Shown here: positions 21,700-33,825 of the stretch, piece after piece
Numbering within the stretch: the first letter of the stretch is position 1
Layout: the number at the start of each line of letters is the position of its first letter
Assembly: GCF_029873635.1 (NCBI RefSeq)
Contig: NC_080418.1
Span: forward strand, 12,813,562 to 12,877,561
DNA: 64,000 bases
Reading direction: 5' to 3'
Source: Malania oleifera
Taxonomy: Eukaryota; Streptophyta; Magnoliopsida; Santalales; Ximeniaceae
Notes under the pieces: generated by a model
Told to the model about the DNA's origin: nothing
Seen by the model: the letters and a program-made list of their open reading frames with translations, nothing else
Databases searched by the model: none
Translations under genes and position numbers: made by a program

Positions 21700-22863
21700 G
21701 TTTCCATCAAATCGTCATGCTGCATATGAAGACCACTGGGAACAAAGAATCATCTTGAGCATGTTGATAATGATGAAACTAAAAAATGGCTAAACTCTCC
21801 ACATGCGAAGCAACTATATCGAAATCATATTCGTTTTACAGATCCTATATTTGGTAAAGTTCTTGATACATCCTTCCACTAGATATTATCCCATTTTGAT
21901 TAAAATATTTTATGAAAATTTGATTAAAAGAGATTTGGGACTATCAACCGTAGTCATGGGGAGTTCGATTACACTCACCCCATAATCCTTGGCCAAACTT
22001 ATTCATATTAAACAAGGTGAATTTGAATGCCCTCCAACTGAGAAAACATGGATAATGGCTCAAGACTTCACTTCAAAAGAGTTTCTTCCGTTGGTTATGA
22101 AAGAAGCACCTGTTTATTTTGGAAATCCCCTGCTTTACAAACAATTAAACCTCTAAGCTTTAGTCCTTCAAAATCTAGTCACCTACAATATTTTACCATG
22201 AGCCGGATCACATGACCATGTTACATTTCTAGATTGTTTTGTCATGTGGTGTCTTCTCAAAGGGAAGAAGTTGGATTTGCCAAGCCTCATTCTTAAGTGG
22301 ATGATTACGAAGGAAGAAGCACATCGTATTGTTCTTCCATATGGTGGGATTCTGAACCTAATATTTGCACACCTTCATACAATCACACTATCCTCCCCGT
22401 TTGTTAAAAGAACTCACTATGGCATCTTTTCTGCTACTACTCTTAAGATGATGGGGTATGAAAGGCACAAACAAGGGTGGTTTCCCAAAGGAGGTAGGCA
22501 ATGCTACAAAGCTCCTGAACCCCAACCACTTGTTCAGCAACCAGAGCAATGGTTTGTTCCTCAAGAAGAAGACAGTCCTTCATGGTTCCTTCCTTTTTAT
22601 CACCAATTCCCCACTTTTAGTAGTGACATGAGGACTGGACTTAACTCTCTTCAAGAAAATGTTACATCTCTACAGATCAACTATTCCTCACTTGATTAGA
22701 GACTTGAACATATTGAACAACATCTGGCTAGTTCCTCACACACTAGAGATCCTATGGACATCAGCTCTACACCTCCTAGTAATGATGCATCTGATGAAGA
22801 ATTAGAGGACAATGAAGAAGATGTAGAACATACTAAGGATAATGATGCAGCTGATGATGATTG
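21700..22863 (+). pseudogene. Accessory (third) ORF of element S
   Basis: The segments YEDHWEQRIILSML, STRYYPILIKIFYENLI, STVVMGSSITLTP, IKQGEFECPP, FLDCFVMWCLLKGKKLDLPSLI and ILKWMITKEEAHRIVLPYGG line up in order with a domain I know from plant retroelement accessory ORFs, often labelled 'putative plant transposon protein'. Stops at about 21790, 21985 and 22156 split it. From 22244 it is open for 151 codons, ending in a Gln/Pro-rich, then Asp/Glu-rich tail (EELEDNEEDVEH) after one more stop. Its role in the element is not known to me. Confidence 0.55.
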
Positions 22864-23110
22864 ATATCTCTTTCTATGCTATGTATCTCAGTTATCTGTT
22901 TGTATTTTCTCTACATTTCAGTTTTCTTCTTTTCTACTTTGGTTTGTATCACCAAATGTTTTTTCCACTATGTACACCTCTAGATGAATTGAATATATTT
23001 TATGTAATACATTTGCCTTTGCTAAGTTACTTTTCTTTTTGATTGATGTCAAAAGGGGGAGAAAGTTTGAGCAAAAATAAAAGCAGAATTAGTGAGAGCA
23101 AAATTGGGAA

Positions 23111-23428
23111 GATAAAATGCAAAGATAAAGAAAGCTTAAGAAATGTAGAATATGATATATGATATGATATTGTTAATAATGATTTTGATGATATGGTGAG
23201 ATGAATTATGATGCACTGATACTTGTTTGATATATCAATCTTGAAAAATGAACTTACATGATATCTAAAGATAAAATGCAAAGATAAAGAAAGCTTAAGC
23301 AATGTAGAATATGATATGATATGATATTGTTAATAATGGTTTTGATGATATGATGAAATGAATTATGATGCACTGATACTAGTTTGATATATCGATCTTG
23401 AAAAAATGAACTTACATGATATTTGAAG
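23111..23428. repeat. Tandem duplication, 159-bp unit
   Basis: GATAAAATGCAAAGATAAAG starts both units (23111 and 23270). The two copies stay alignable through TTGATATATC and GAACTTACATGATAT with scattered differences. It is non-coding sequence of element S between its two polypurine motifs. Confidence 0.88.
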
Positions 23429-24021
23429 ATTTTTTTTTTTATATAAATAAAACATTGTTAAAAGTATGCTTTGTAAGGGGGGGCCTTATCAAGGTTAACT
23501 TTCTTTTACTCTTTATTTGTCATTATCAAAAAGGGGGAGATTGTTGGCCTAACAAGGCATACAAAGCTTATTTTGATGATAATAAATTAAGGGAATTTAA
23601 CATGTTTTGGTTAAAGTGATAATGTTTCATGAAACAAACATTAAAGTTCAAGATCATGAGTGCTTTGATAGCCTACATTCCAAATAAGTGATCAAAAGAA
23701 AGCCCAACAGATCAAAATTGACAAATCTTGTGAAAGCTTAAAGAATATTGAAACTCAAGGTCAAGATGGACTCAACAAAGAATATACATGAAGACTTCGT
23801 GTTTAGAGAATTTTAAGTCTTAAAGAAGTCTTGTGTAAGTATTTCAATTTAAAATCAATACAGATGCTTTAAAGCTCTTTAGGAATGATTACGGACTTAA
23901 AGACCCTTTTTTAAAACTTTGGGAAACATTCTTTTATTTTTAATTTTTAAATCAAAGATTCCAAGTTTAAAAGCCAAAAGAGTTTTTGGAAACAAAATAT
24001 TAAAAATAGTAAAATTGCACT

Positions 24022-24214
24022 CTCAGGTAACCAACTGAATTTTGTCAGACGACTGACAATTTAAATGATTTTTAAGAAAGATAAATAGAACTATGATAGG
24101 CACCTCACAAATCTTTCTCAGGCGACTGACAGAACACACTTAGGCGACTGACTTTTGAAATTCGAAAATTTTTAACGTGACAGACAACTGCCAGCTTTTT
24201 GTCAGGCGACTGAC
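24022..24214. repeat. Array of GTCAGGCGACTGAC-type words in LTR of S
   Basis: Words near 24022, 24044, 24117, 24139, 24179 and 24201 share GTCAG..(CGA)..CTGAC, an inverted repeat with 5-bp arms. Spacers differ in length and sequence. The array ends about 130 bp before the TATA box. Confidence 0.82.
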
Positions 24215-24881
24215 ATTCGTAATTTTTGAAATAAAGGAGCTTTGAAAAGTCTTCAAAAATGTTTGCTTGGGCTCCAAAATTTGTATAAATTTAGGAAATA
24301 CTCCAAGTAAACTTGGGCAGTAAGGAATTACTTTTAGAACTCTATAAATACATGGAAAATTAGAGGATTTTTACAAGACAACTACTTGCAATCAAGCATT
24401 CAATGTCTCCAATTATCAATGCTCTTCAAAAGCTCTCTTGCTCACATATTCTTGTTGAAGTTATACTGAATTTTTTCTAATACAACCACTTGTGTCTTGT
24501 GTTCTTACTAAGATTCTTTCAATCTAAATAAGAACCCGATGATTAGATTCTTGAGCTTCAAATTCATTCTTTATTGATATTTAATTTGAAGTATATTCGT
24601 ACTCTAATTCGTACTAATTAAATCTTTTGTGAGAGTGTCTTTGTAAACAAGATTTTGTTCTTGTTTCTTGTTGTTTTTTGATGGTTCAGGTTGTTGAATC
24701 ATTGTACCAAGCATGGGGTATCGCTTGGAGAGGAAGGCTCCATCCTACATGAAGGAGTGTGTGTAAGAGGTTTGCTCCACCCTATCAAAGGGAGCAATAT
24801 AGTGTAATTCTTGGGTGGTTTGCCTAAGGCAAGGACATAGGCAAGTATAGCCAAACCTCGTAAAAATTTTGGTGTCACTCT

Positions 24882-27010
24882 TGTTGACTTTTTGAGTCTG
24901 ATCCCTGGTTTTGATAATAACAAACCACAAGATGCTTATGTGTGCACTTAGTACCTGAACAGGGCTATAATTCAAACACATACATAAGGCAAGGAAATGG
25001 AAGCTAGAAAGGATGTAAAGCACATATATTTCATGGCATTAAGCTTCAGAAGAGAAAAGAAGAAGAAGACTTATTGTTCATTTTGTATAATGCATGTTGT
25101 TTCATTATTTGGTCTGTTATATTATGGTCCGTAATATTTGCATCTGCATGCATGATATGAATGAGTTCAACATGATCATAGATTGACCATAGGGAACCAA
25201 ATGATCGTAAGGTTTGGTCGACCAATGCCAAATTTTTAAGGTTAGCTCAAAGACCTTAAAGAGACCCTAGGTCCTTGCATAAACACTTAGAAAAGTTCCC
25301 ATTATCATCTGCAATCAGGGGTAAAAACAGGACTTAAGTGTTAAAATTTAAAGGGCTTCGGCCAACCAAACTTGTGCGTTGAAAATGCCTCGGTCAACCG
25401 AATGGTTGACAAGTCAAAAAGTTGACTTATGTTGGGTGACCGAACCTAAATGAACTAAACGTCCTAGGTTGATCGAACTCCTAAAGTCACTTTTCATATC
25501 TTCCTCGGGTGCTCGATCTTGTAGTTCATTTTTATCCAGGGCGACCAAATTGAGAAGTTCGGTAGACCAAACTTTGAGTTAGGCGACTGAACCTTGAACA
25601 GTTTGTAAATTGCCTTGATTTAGCCAACCGACCCTGTAACCGGGCACTCGAATGCATAAAATGCACTTTTCCAGGTGTGAGTGTTTGGGCGACTAAACCT
25701 AAGGTCCGAGCGACCAAATCTCTCGGGTTGCCTTATTTTAACTACGGTAATTAGGATAATTTTTTCACTAAACATTTCTAAAAATCCCTAATATGTCCGT
25801 AACAGTCAGATTTTATAAGGAGTCAATATATACCCCCTCCATTACTCATTTTTAACAATTAGATTAGTGAGGAAAATTCTCCAAAAAAATTTTATCCTCA
25901 AAAGCTTTATTGTACATACTCTCTTATACTCTTTTATTTGAAAATCATTTTGAAGAGAGAGTTTGACTAATTCCTTTACTTCTTTCATTTGCAAGTTCTT
26001 TGCATATGAAGGTTGTTGAATAGGAACATTTATTTTTGGTCATTCGGTTTTGTAAAGCATTATACTCTCACTTGTGTTTATTTGTTGAAAAACTTTTTGA
26101 AAGTGAGCTTATAAGTTTCTCCACATATATCCTTGGTAAATAATCTTTTGCAAAACACCTTTTGATTTGGAAACCTTTTTGCACATAGATTTCAAACGCT
26201 CGTATTTTTGTTTGTGGAAGATCATTTGAAAAGGATAAACCCTAAGTTCTCCTATATTTTCTTTGAAAAACATTTTTGGAGAAATGGCTATTAAGGTTTT
26301 AAATCTTTGAGGTACTTATCATATACATCTCACTCAAAGACTAAGAAAATTATTTTTTGAGAAAATCTCACTTGAGCTTACTTCATATCATATGCGAGTG
26401 CATTAGTTGATTGTGCGTAGTGGTATAGATCTGCTCGTATTAGAAGCACTTATTTGTATATGTTCATTGTGCTCAAATTGTTATATATGTTGTATTTCCA
26501 ATGTATGATCGAAAGAGGGAGACTTGCCCTGTGAAATGTTCTGGACTTACTCAGACCTGGTTAGGAGAGCACCAGACTGATTCAAACCCGGTTAAGAGAA
26601 CTAGGTACACAATCCAAGTAAGGTGTTGCAAACGGTGTCGCTCCACTTGCAAGTGAGCAACATAGTGGAATCCCCTTACTTGTGAGCTTGAGGTAGGGAC
26701 GTAGGTAGTATTGGCCGAACCCCGATATCATATCGTGTGTTCCCTTACTTTTTGTACTTCAATTGCGTACATGTATGCTATGATTTATTGTCTTGATTAT
26801 TTTACATACATGGTTTCAATGATTGGGAAATACTGAGATTGGTTTATCTATTTAAATATTTTCTTAGTAGTTTTTCTATGATATTGGGAAAAGTTTAGAA
26901 AGACCCTAGGTTGTCGTATACAACTTTTGGATTTGAACAAAACCTAGGAAAAGTTTTTTAAAATTCCAATTCACCCCCCCCCCCCACTTGGGAATACACC
27001 AAAGTCAACA
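24882..27010 (+). repeat. 5' LTR of element L (2129 bp)
   Basis: It begins TGTTGACTTTTTGAG and ends AAAGTCAACA. A TATA-like site CAATATATAC is at about 25824-25833. An array of GGTCGACCGA-type words at 25213-25730, several worn by mutation, lies upstream of it. A C-rich run (about 14 C) sits near 26974-26986, just before the CTTGGGAATACACC phrase. Confidence 0.88.
25213..25730. repeat. Array of GGTCGACCGA-type words in 5' LTR of L
   Basis: About eleven words such as TTTGGTCGACCAAT (25213), CTCGGTCAACCGAA (25389), GGGTGACCGAACC (25434) and GGTTGATCGAACT (25467). They are less perfect than those in K. The matching array in the 3' LTR is at 31571-32065 and has clearer copies, such as GGTCGACCGAACTCC near 31830. 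Confidence 0.8.
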
Positions 27011-27030
27011 ATTGGTATCAGAGCCTCGTG
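27011..27030 (+). other. Primer-binding site of element L
   Basis: ATTGGTATCAGAGCCTCGTG directly follows the 5' LTR end and matches the initiator tRNA-Met class. Confidence 0.9.
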
Positions 27031-27063
27031 GCATTGACTTAAACATTTTTGTTAAAGATCGAG

Positions 27064-28260
27064 ATGGCTCACGTTGGTGTATCCCCATTCGATATGGGAC
27101 AATCCCTTTAAGATCTTCCATGATTTTATGGTGTAGATTTTATGGCTTGGAAATTTAGAATGAGCATTTTTATAAAATCTAGGAATTGGAGGGCTTGTCA
27201 AGTGATTAATAAAGGAATTTGTATGACTGTAGTTGAAAATAATATTAATTTAATGCATGCAAATTCATGTGCCATGGATCTACTATACTGTGCTTTAGAT
27301 ACTAATATTTTGTTTGAGATTATGACATGTACAAATGCGAGGGAGATCTAGGTTGAGCTCGAAAAGAAGTATGGAAAGACCCAGGAAAAGGAGAGCACCA
27401 CTTCGGAAATGTCAAACTCAAATAAACTGGGAGTGGTAAATGATAGGGTAATTGCATTAACAGAAAAGGAGCTATATGATTCTCACTCTAGCTTAATTGA
27501 TGATTCTTGTGCCAAATCCTGTGTTATGGCAAATGCTGAATCATCTGTTGAATATCATGATAATTTTGTTAATGATGCATGTGATGATTCTTATGCTGAA
27601 TGTTGTAATATATTATGGGGTGAATCATTTATTGTATTTTGTGATAAATCTATTAATGATGCATGCAATGATTCATGGGAAAATTATTGTGTTAATTCTT
27701 ATGATGAATCATATGCTGAATTGAATAATGAAAGCATGTTGTCATATGAAAAACTAGAAAAGACTTTATTGAAAATGAATAAATTTCCGGTTAAGTTATC
27801 TAAGCAGAAATCATTTTTGAAAAGTGAGAATAAAAGGATAGCAATGCAATTAGACAAATTAAAATATTATCATGTTACCTTAGAAAAGAAAAAGATTAAG
27901 AAGATATTGAAAATGATTTGCTTTGAAGAAGAAATGAATGATTATTCTAGAGCTACACTCAAAGTTTAAAATGTAAAGAATAATCATAATAAAAAAAAAT
28001 ATTAAAGGATTTAGGATTATCACATGATTCCCACTCTCATGCATCAACAAGTAATCATAAGAGTTGTAAGCATAATCTTTCATGTATTTACAAAACTTGC
28101 TTACATTGTAAAAGAAAAGGGCACAGTCATTTTACTTGCTCATCTAGAAGTGTCATAGGCTTAGAAAGAGATGATGTGGGTGATCATGAAAGCAAACCTC
28201 ATAGGACCAAAGGAAGATTGGGATCCAATAGTAAGTACAAAATTGTTTTATTCATTCTTA
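27064..28260 (+). pseudogene. gag remnant of element L
   Basis: ATG at 27064 (MAHVGVSPFDMG) starts a copia gag. Capsid-type segments (FMAWKFRMSIFI, SCAMDLLYCALD, MTCTNAREI) are separated by stops. 27409-27969 is open but carries an unusual stretch with repeated NDACD/YDESYAE-like acidic units. A single CCHC knuckle, CLHCKRKGHSHFTC, is at about 28099-28140. The homology to gag ends near 28260. It is broken by several stops and could not give a full protein. Confidence 0.75.
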
Positions 28261-30678
28261 GATCCTAGGATTAGGTTTAGGGGGTAGTGATGACTGTAGG
28301 CTGGGGAAGTGGTTGGTGCTTAAAATTAAAATCTTAGTATATGCATTCACTATACACTATATTGAATACTAAGAATCTTAAATGATTAAGCTAATATGAG
28401 TATTCAAGTAATATATCTAACCTGAACTTAATATGTATATATATCATAGTGGCTGGATAAAATGTGAAAATTGGCTAAAGCATGATCTAGTATATCCACT
28501 TCCAATTGGACAAGGCATCTTTGCTAAGCATATATTTCCTTATGCTTAATCCATACTTGAATTTAAAAATATAAAGTTAGGCATACTTTTTTCCATTACA
28601 CAAAATTGAGCTTTAGGGAATTCGTCTTGCCATATATCATTTTACCCCAAGCTCTTTAATCAAAATTGAGTCATCACTCTGGCCTAAAGCACTAATGATT
28701 ATAAACACCTATTCCACTAAGTGCTTATTAAAAGAAATCCATCAAAATCAAGTTAGGGGATATCCACTAAGGGAATCAGGTTTCTCATCTAGTTAAATCT
28801 AAATATTTCCCTTGTGCTTAAATTGTAACAAATCCCTAATCTTGGTTTATCTCCTCCATAGGAAATCCTTACCAAACCTGGATCATATTCGGTAAGGTCC
28901 CTTCTACTCACTAGCTAGTATCCTTGCTCCAAATCATAATCATATCTAAAGGATACAATCCAAACACCAAAGAGTGTCGGTCACTAGTTATTCACATCCT
29001 CCATAAATGCTTTTTGCCAAAGTAGTTAGGACATATTCGCTAGCATGGAAACATTCTAAATGATGTCTTGCTTCTTCATGAATGCTTTTTGAACTTAAAG
29101 GAAATTTAATCTTTAAGACTATTCATTCAAATTCCCTTCACTTGCTCTCAAACTTTATATAAAATCATTTAGAGTTTCATCCTCATGAATTAAGTTAAAT
29201 GGCTAATATGATTGGTATAGGTTTCAACACATGAAAATGCAACGTTTCAAGAAACCTATGCACGAACCTTAAAGTTTAATGCCATTTGAAGTTGTGCCTC
29301 TCACATTTTGAAGATCATAAGAAAAGAGACATTTATAGGCTTTGTACATTGAAAGAATATTGATTGTGACTTTTTTGGTCCATTAAAGCCCATGCATTCA
29401 AAGTCAAGCTTAAATCATTAAAAATCTTCTTTCTCTTGGCAAAAGAACTAGAAAATGAAAAAAACATTAAAATGAGTTGAATGCATAACTCAGAGGAGCT
29501 TTTATTTTTCATGACTATTAAATTAAAATGCTCTCATGATCATATTTTATATGCCTTAATGAATAACAACACTGTATTGAACGCAAATCTATCCTCTGTT
29601 ATCTACTGTATATATTCTTTGATGGATAGATTTTATATTTTGATTTGTTGATTGCTACCTGATTGCATGATTGTATTGAAAGCCTCTTACATGGCAGATG
29701 CAATGATGTGTATTACATGTTTGTAGTAGATATAGGTTCTCGTGTGCTTTGAACTGAATTATAAATTGCTTATTTGAACCTATCACACACAGGTTTTATG
29801 GGAAAACGTCAAATTTACAGACGGCATGCTGCAAAAATTTCGGTAGAATTTTCCCAAGTAAAACCTTGTCCAAAGATGATTATAATAAAATGAACGTTAA
29901 AATATTTTTGAAAAGATGAGTGAAAATCAATTGACTAATTAAATTTTATCCTTGCATGATCATCGAGAATATTTAGATGAGCTCAAATCCATCTATGTAG
30001 AAAGAATATAAAAGACTCAAATGCATCACTTCACTTTTTGAAATATTGAGGCTCTTCTGAAAATCTGGAACATCATATACAACTCTTAAAGCTCAATGAA
30101 TAGATATGAATTGTTCTCAGTTATGGACATTATTGTATGCCTTAATATATATTCTTTAATGCATCTATGGTCCAGAGGGATAACTATACTGATCAAGTGA
30201 CGATTGCAATTGATAAATATTCAGTATAGTTGATTTTAAAGATTTAGATTGATGGCTTATACTACTAGGCATAATGAAACAATTCTCTATCTAGTATAAG
30301 CAGTTTATTGTATCTAAGTTAGAATTCAAATCGATAGGGGGAGCATCCAAAAATTAAAATGCCTATCTTCTTATTCTCACAAATTTTTGCTTAGATCAGT
30401 TCTTGAATTCTATGTGGCTCTTGTGCTTAAATGAAAGTCTTCATTGAAAATCATAATCTGAATCATATTGATTAGTCATAGTCATTTTCTTTGCCATATG
30501 ATCCTGTCTTAATCTTCTGATATTTTTTAGATCCATATGGTTGTTTATTCCGGTTATATTAGGATTGTACTTAAATGATAAACTAGAATAACGTTTGCTT
30601 GCTTGCATGATCTTCAATATTTTCTTCAGCAAGAAACCCCCAATGCCTTTTTGCAAACATCATAAGGGGGATATATAC

Positions 30679-30715
<37 letters not shown>

Positions 30716-31240
30716 TATTTATTTACATATATTTTTTCTTTCATGCAAGCAAATGATTTTACATGCAACTTATCTTGGTTTCTTGCTTGTGTGCTTAAAT
30801 GCCATATTCTTTGGTTATAAAACTATTCATGCCCAAATACTATATGATAAAGGGGGAAAATTTTTCTGTGCTTAAATGTTAGAAAGGGGGAACATTTTTT
30901 TTAAGAGAGTTCTCCTAAGCTAAGTCTTTTTTTTTTTTTTTTTTTCAAGTCTCCAAATTCCTTCACTTAGCCTAGCCATTTTGCTGATGCCAAAAGGGAG
31001 AGAATTGTTTGAGCAAAATGTTGCATATCTTTCATACTCATAATTTGAATGGTCTAAGCTTAAGTGTAGTTTAAATGTAAAAACTAATGCATAATTTATT
31101 TTAAATGTCTTTTTTCTTGGATATACTTGAATTTTACTACTTATCTTTACATTATGCATATTTTTAAGGGAGGGGGGGGGGGGGTTAGGCTAAACCCCAT
31201 TTTGCTCTGGTGTGTTTTTCATCATCAAAAAGTGAGAGAT
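28261..31240 (+). other. Non-coding interior of element L
   Basis: About 3 kb with no retrotransposon protein motif on either strand. It has several AAAGGGGGA-type purine runs (30335, 30665, 30850, 30884, 30995) resembling spare polypurine tracts, an (AT)n tract at 30680-30707 and a run of about 16 G at 31167-31183. It corresponds to the long 3' non-coding part of Sireviruses, with the whole pol missing. Confidence 0.7.
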
Positions 31241-33338
31241 TGTTGACTTTTTGAGTTCGATCCCTGGTTTTGATAATGACAAATCGCAAGATACTTATGC
31301 GTGCACTTAGTACTTGAACAAGGCTCTAATTCAAGCACACACATAAGGCAAGGAAATGGAAGCTATAAAGGACGTAAAACACATATATTTCATGGCATTA
31401 AGTTTCAAAAGAGCAAAGAAGAAGAAGTCATATTGTTCATTTTGTATAATGCATTTTGTTTCATTATTTGGTCTGTTATATTATGGTTTGTAATATTTGC
31501 ATTTGCATACATGATATGAATGAGCTCAACATGAACATAGATTAACCATAGGGAACCAAATGACCATAAGGTTCGATCAACCGACGCCGGATTTTTAGGG
31601 TTAGCTCAAAGACCTTAGAGAGACCCTAGGTCCTTGCATAATCACTTAGGTAAGTCCCTATAATCATCTATGAAATTAGGGGTAAAAACAGGAGTGTTAA
31701 AAATTAAAAGGTTTCGGGCGATCGAACTTATGCGTTGAAAACGCCTCGGTCGACTGAATGGTTGACAAGTCAAAAATTTGTCTTAGGTCGGGCGACCGAA
31801 CCTAAATGAACTAAACGTCATAGGTCGACCGAACTCCTAAAGTCACTTTTCACATCTTCCTCGAGCACCCAAACTTGTAGTTCATTGTTATCCTGGGCGA
31901 CCAAACTTCAAGTCAGACGACCAAACCTCGAGCAGTTTGGAAATCACCTTGGTTCAGCCAACCGACCTTATCACCAAGCACCCAAATGCATAAAATGCAC
32001 TTTTCAAGTTGGGAGTGTTCGGGCGACCGAACCTAAGGTTCGGGCAACCGAATCTCTCAGGTTGCCTTATTTTAACCGCGGTAATTAGGGTAATTTTTTC
32101 ATTAAACATTTATAAAGGTCCCTAATATGTCCCTAACAGTCAAATTTTCTAAGGAGTCCATATACACCCCCCCATTACTCATTTTTAACAATTAGATTAG
32201 TGAGGAAAATTCTCCCAAAATTTTTTATCTTCAAAAGCTTTATTGTACATACTCTCTTATGCTCTTTTATTTGAAAATTTTTTTGAAGAGGGAGTTTGAT
32301 TAATTCCTTTACTTCTTTCACTTGCAAGTTCTTTGTGTTTGAAGGTTGTTTAATAGGAACATTTATTTTTGGGCATTCGATTTTGTAAAGCATTATACTC
32401 TCACTTGTGTTTATTTGTTGAAAACCTTTTTGAAAGTGAGCTTATAAGTTTCTTCACATATTTCCTTGGTAAATAATCTTTTGAGAAACACTTTTTGATT
32501 TGGAAACCTTTTTGTATATATATTTCAAATGCTCGTATTTTTGTTTGTGCAAGATTATTTGAAAAGCATAAACCCTAAGTTCTCCTGTATTTTCTTTGAA
32601 AAACATTTTTCGAGAAATATCTATTAAGGGTTTAAATCTTTGAGGTACTTATCATGTACATTTCACTCAAAAATTGAGAAAATTATTTTTTTGAGAAAAT
32701 CTCACTTGAGCTTACTTCATATCATATGTGAGTGCAATAGTTGATTGTGCGTAGTGGCATACATCTTCTTGTATTAGAAGCACTTATTTGTATATGTTCA
32801 TTATGCCCAAATTGTTATATCTATTGTGTTCCTGATGTATGATTGATAGAAAGAGACTTGCCCTATGAAAAGTCTCGGACTTGCTCAAAGCTGGTTAGGA
32901 GAACATCGGACTGATTCAGACATGGTTAAGAGAACTAGGTGCACCATCCTGATAAGGTGTTGTAAACGGTGTCACTCCACGTATAAGTGAGCAACATAGT
33001 GGAATCCTTTTGTTTATGAGCATGAGATGGGGACATAGGTAGTATTGACCGAAGCCCGATATCATATTGTGTGTTCCCTTACTTTCTGCACTTCAATTTC
33101 ATACATGTATGCTATAATTTATTGTCTTGATTATTTTACATACATGGTTTGAATGGTTGGGAAATACTAAGATTGGTTTATCTGTTTAAATATTTGCTCA
33201 ATATTTTTTTTGTTATATTAGGAAAAGTTTAGAAAGACCTTTGGTTGTGGTATACTGCTTGTGGATTAGAACATAATCTAGGAAAATTTTTTAAAATTCC
33301 AATTCAACCCCCCTCTTGGGAATACACCAAAGTCAACA
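31241..33338 (+). repeat. 3' LTR of element L (2098 bp)
   Basis: It starts TGTTGACTTTTTGAG and ends AAAGTCAACA, then the second ACTCT target copy. It has the same layout as the 5' LTR: word array 31571-32065, then the polypyrimidine-rich start region, then the CCCCCCTCTTGGG phrase. Confidence 0.88.
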
Positions 33339-33825
33339 ACTCTCTTCCCTACTCTCTTTAAATTTTAGTACTTATAAACTGCATGATTATGTACTTAATT
33401 TGTTGGATATTAATTTGCTTTTAAGAATTGTGGAAACCATAAGGGAGTACGTTGATTGATCAATATATTGCAAAAACCATAAGGGAGTACGTTGATTGAT
33501 TAGTATCAAAGCTCATTAATATATTGGTTGGTTACATACTTAAATTCAAGATACTTAATATCAATATTTGAATTTTGGAAGCTTGGCTAAATTTTCTGTT
33601 CTATTTTATTTCATATTGAAATATCAAGCTTGCTTCATTGATTGGATTGAGTGTTGGTTTTACAAATCAATTGTACTTATGAAGTTGCTGTGTTGAAGAG
33701 TGTGATTGCAAATTAACTCAAATTAAAAAAAGGGATTAATACTTAACTAAAAGAATTTGTAAAACAAGAATTTACAAAGAAAGTTTTAAAAACCCAATTC
33801 ACCCCCCCTCTTGGGAGTACACCTT

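Larger units (their letters stand above)
21263..23541 (+). mobile_element. Element S: 3' internal region of a Sirevirus-like copia element
   Basis: It contains an accessory ORF (about 21700-22863), then non-coding sequence with two polypurine motifs (AAAAGGGGGAGA at 23051 and 23529), then the 3' LTR. Repeated PPT-like motifs and an extra ORF between pol and the 3' LTR are Sirevirus-like features. gag and pol of S are not present because A2 abuts at 21263. 21263-21480 holds no gene I recognise. Confidence 0.65.
24882..33338 (+). mobile_element. Element L: complete non-autonomous Sirevirus-like copia element
   Basis: Two LTRs (24882-27010 and 31241-33338) in the same orientation flank a 4.2 kb interior. 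The 5-bp duplication ACTCT is perfect (24877-24881 and 33339-33343). A primer site follows the 5' LTR. A degenerate polypurine tract (AAAAAGTGAGAGA) precedes the 3' LTR. The interior holds a broken gag only; no protease, integrase, RT or RNase H motif is seen in either strand. By eye the first 300 bp of the two LTRs differ at roughly one site in ten to twelve, so the insertion is old. Confidence 0.88.
23542..33825 (+). repeat. 3' LTR of element S (about 1.8 kb), split by element L
   Basis: After the polypurine tract AAAAGGGGGAGA (23529-23540) the LTR starts TGTTGGCCTAAC at 23542 and runs to the target site of L (24877-24881). It resumes at 33344 and ends about 33825 after the phrase CCCCCCCTCTTGGGAGTACACC. 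A TATA box (TCTATAAATA) is at 24341-24350. Six GTCAGGCGACTGAC-type words (24022-24214) lie upstream of it. A 27-bp phrase containing CCATAAGGGAGTACGTTG is duplicated at 33435-33500. The exact 3' end is uncertain. Confidence 0.75.

Noticed and set aside
28261..31240. Searched the interior of L for pol motifs and host genes
   Set aside because: No YVDD, DSG, HHCC, DDE or other recognisable motif in any frame by eye; reported as non-coding.
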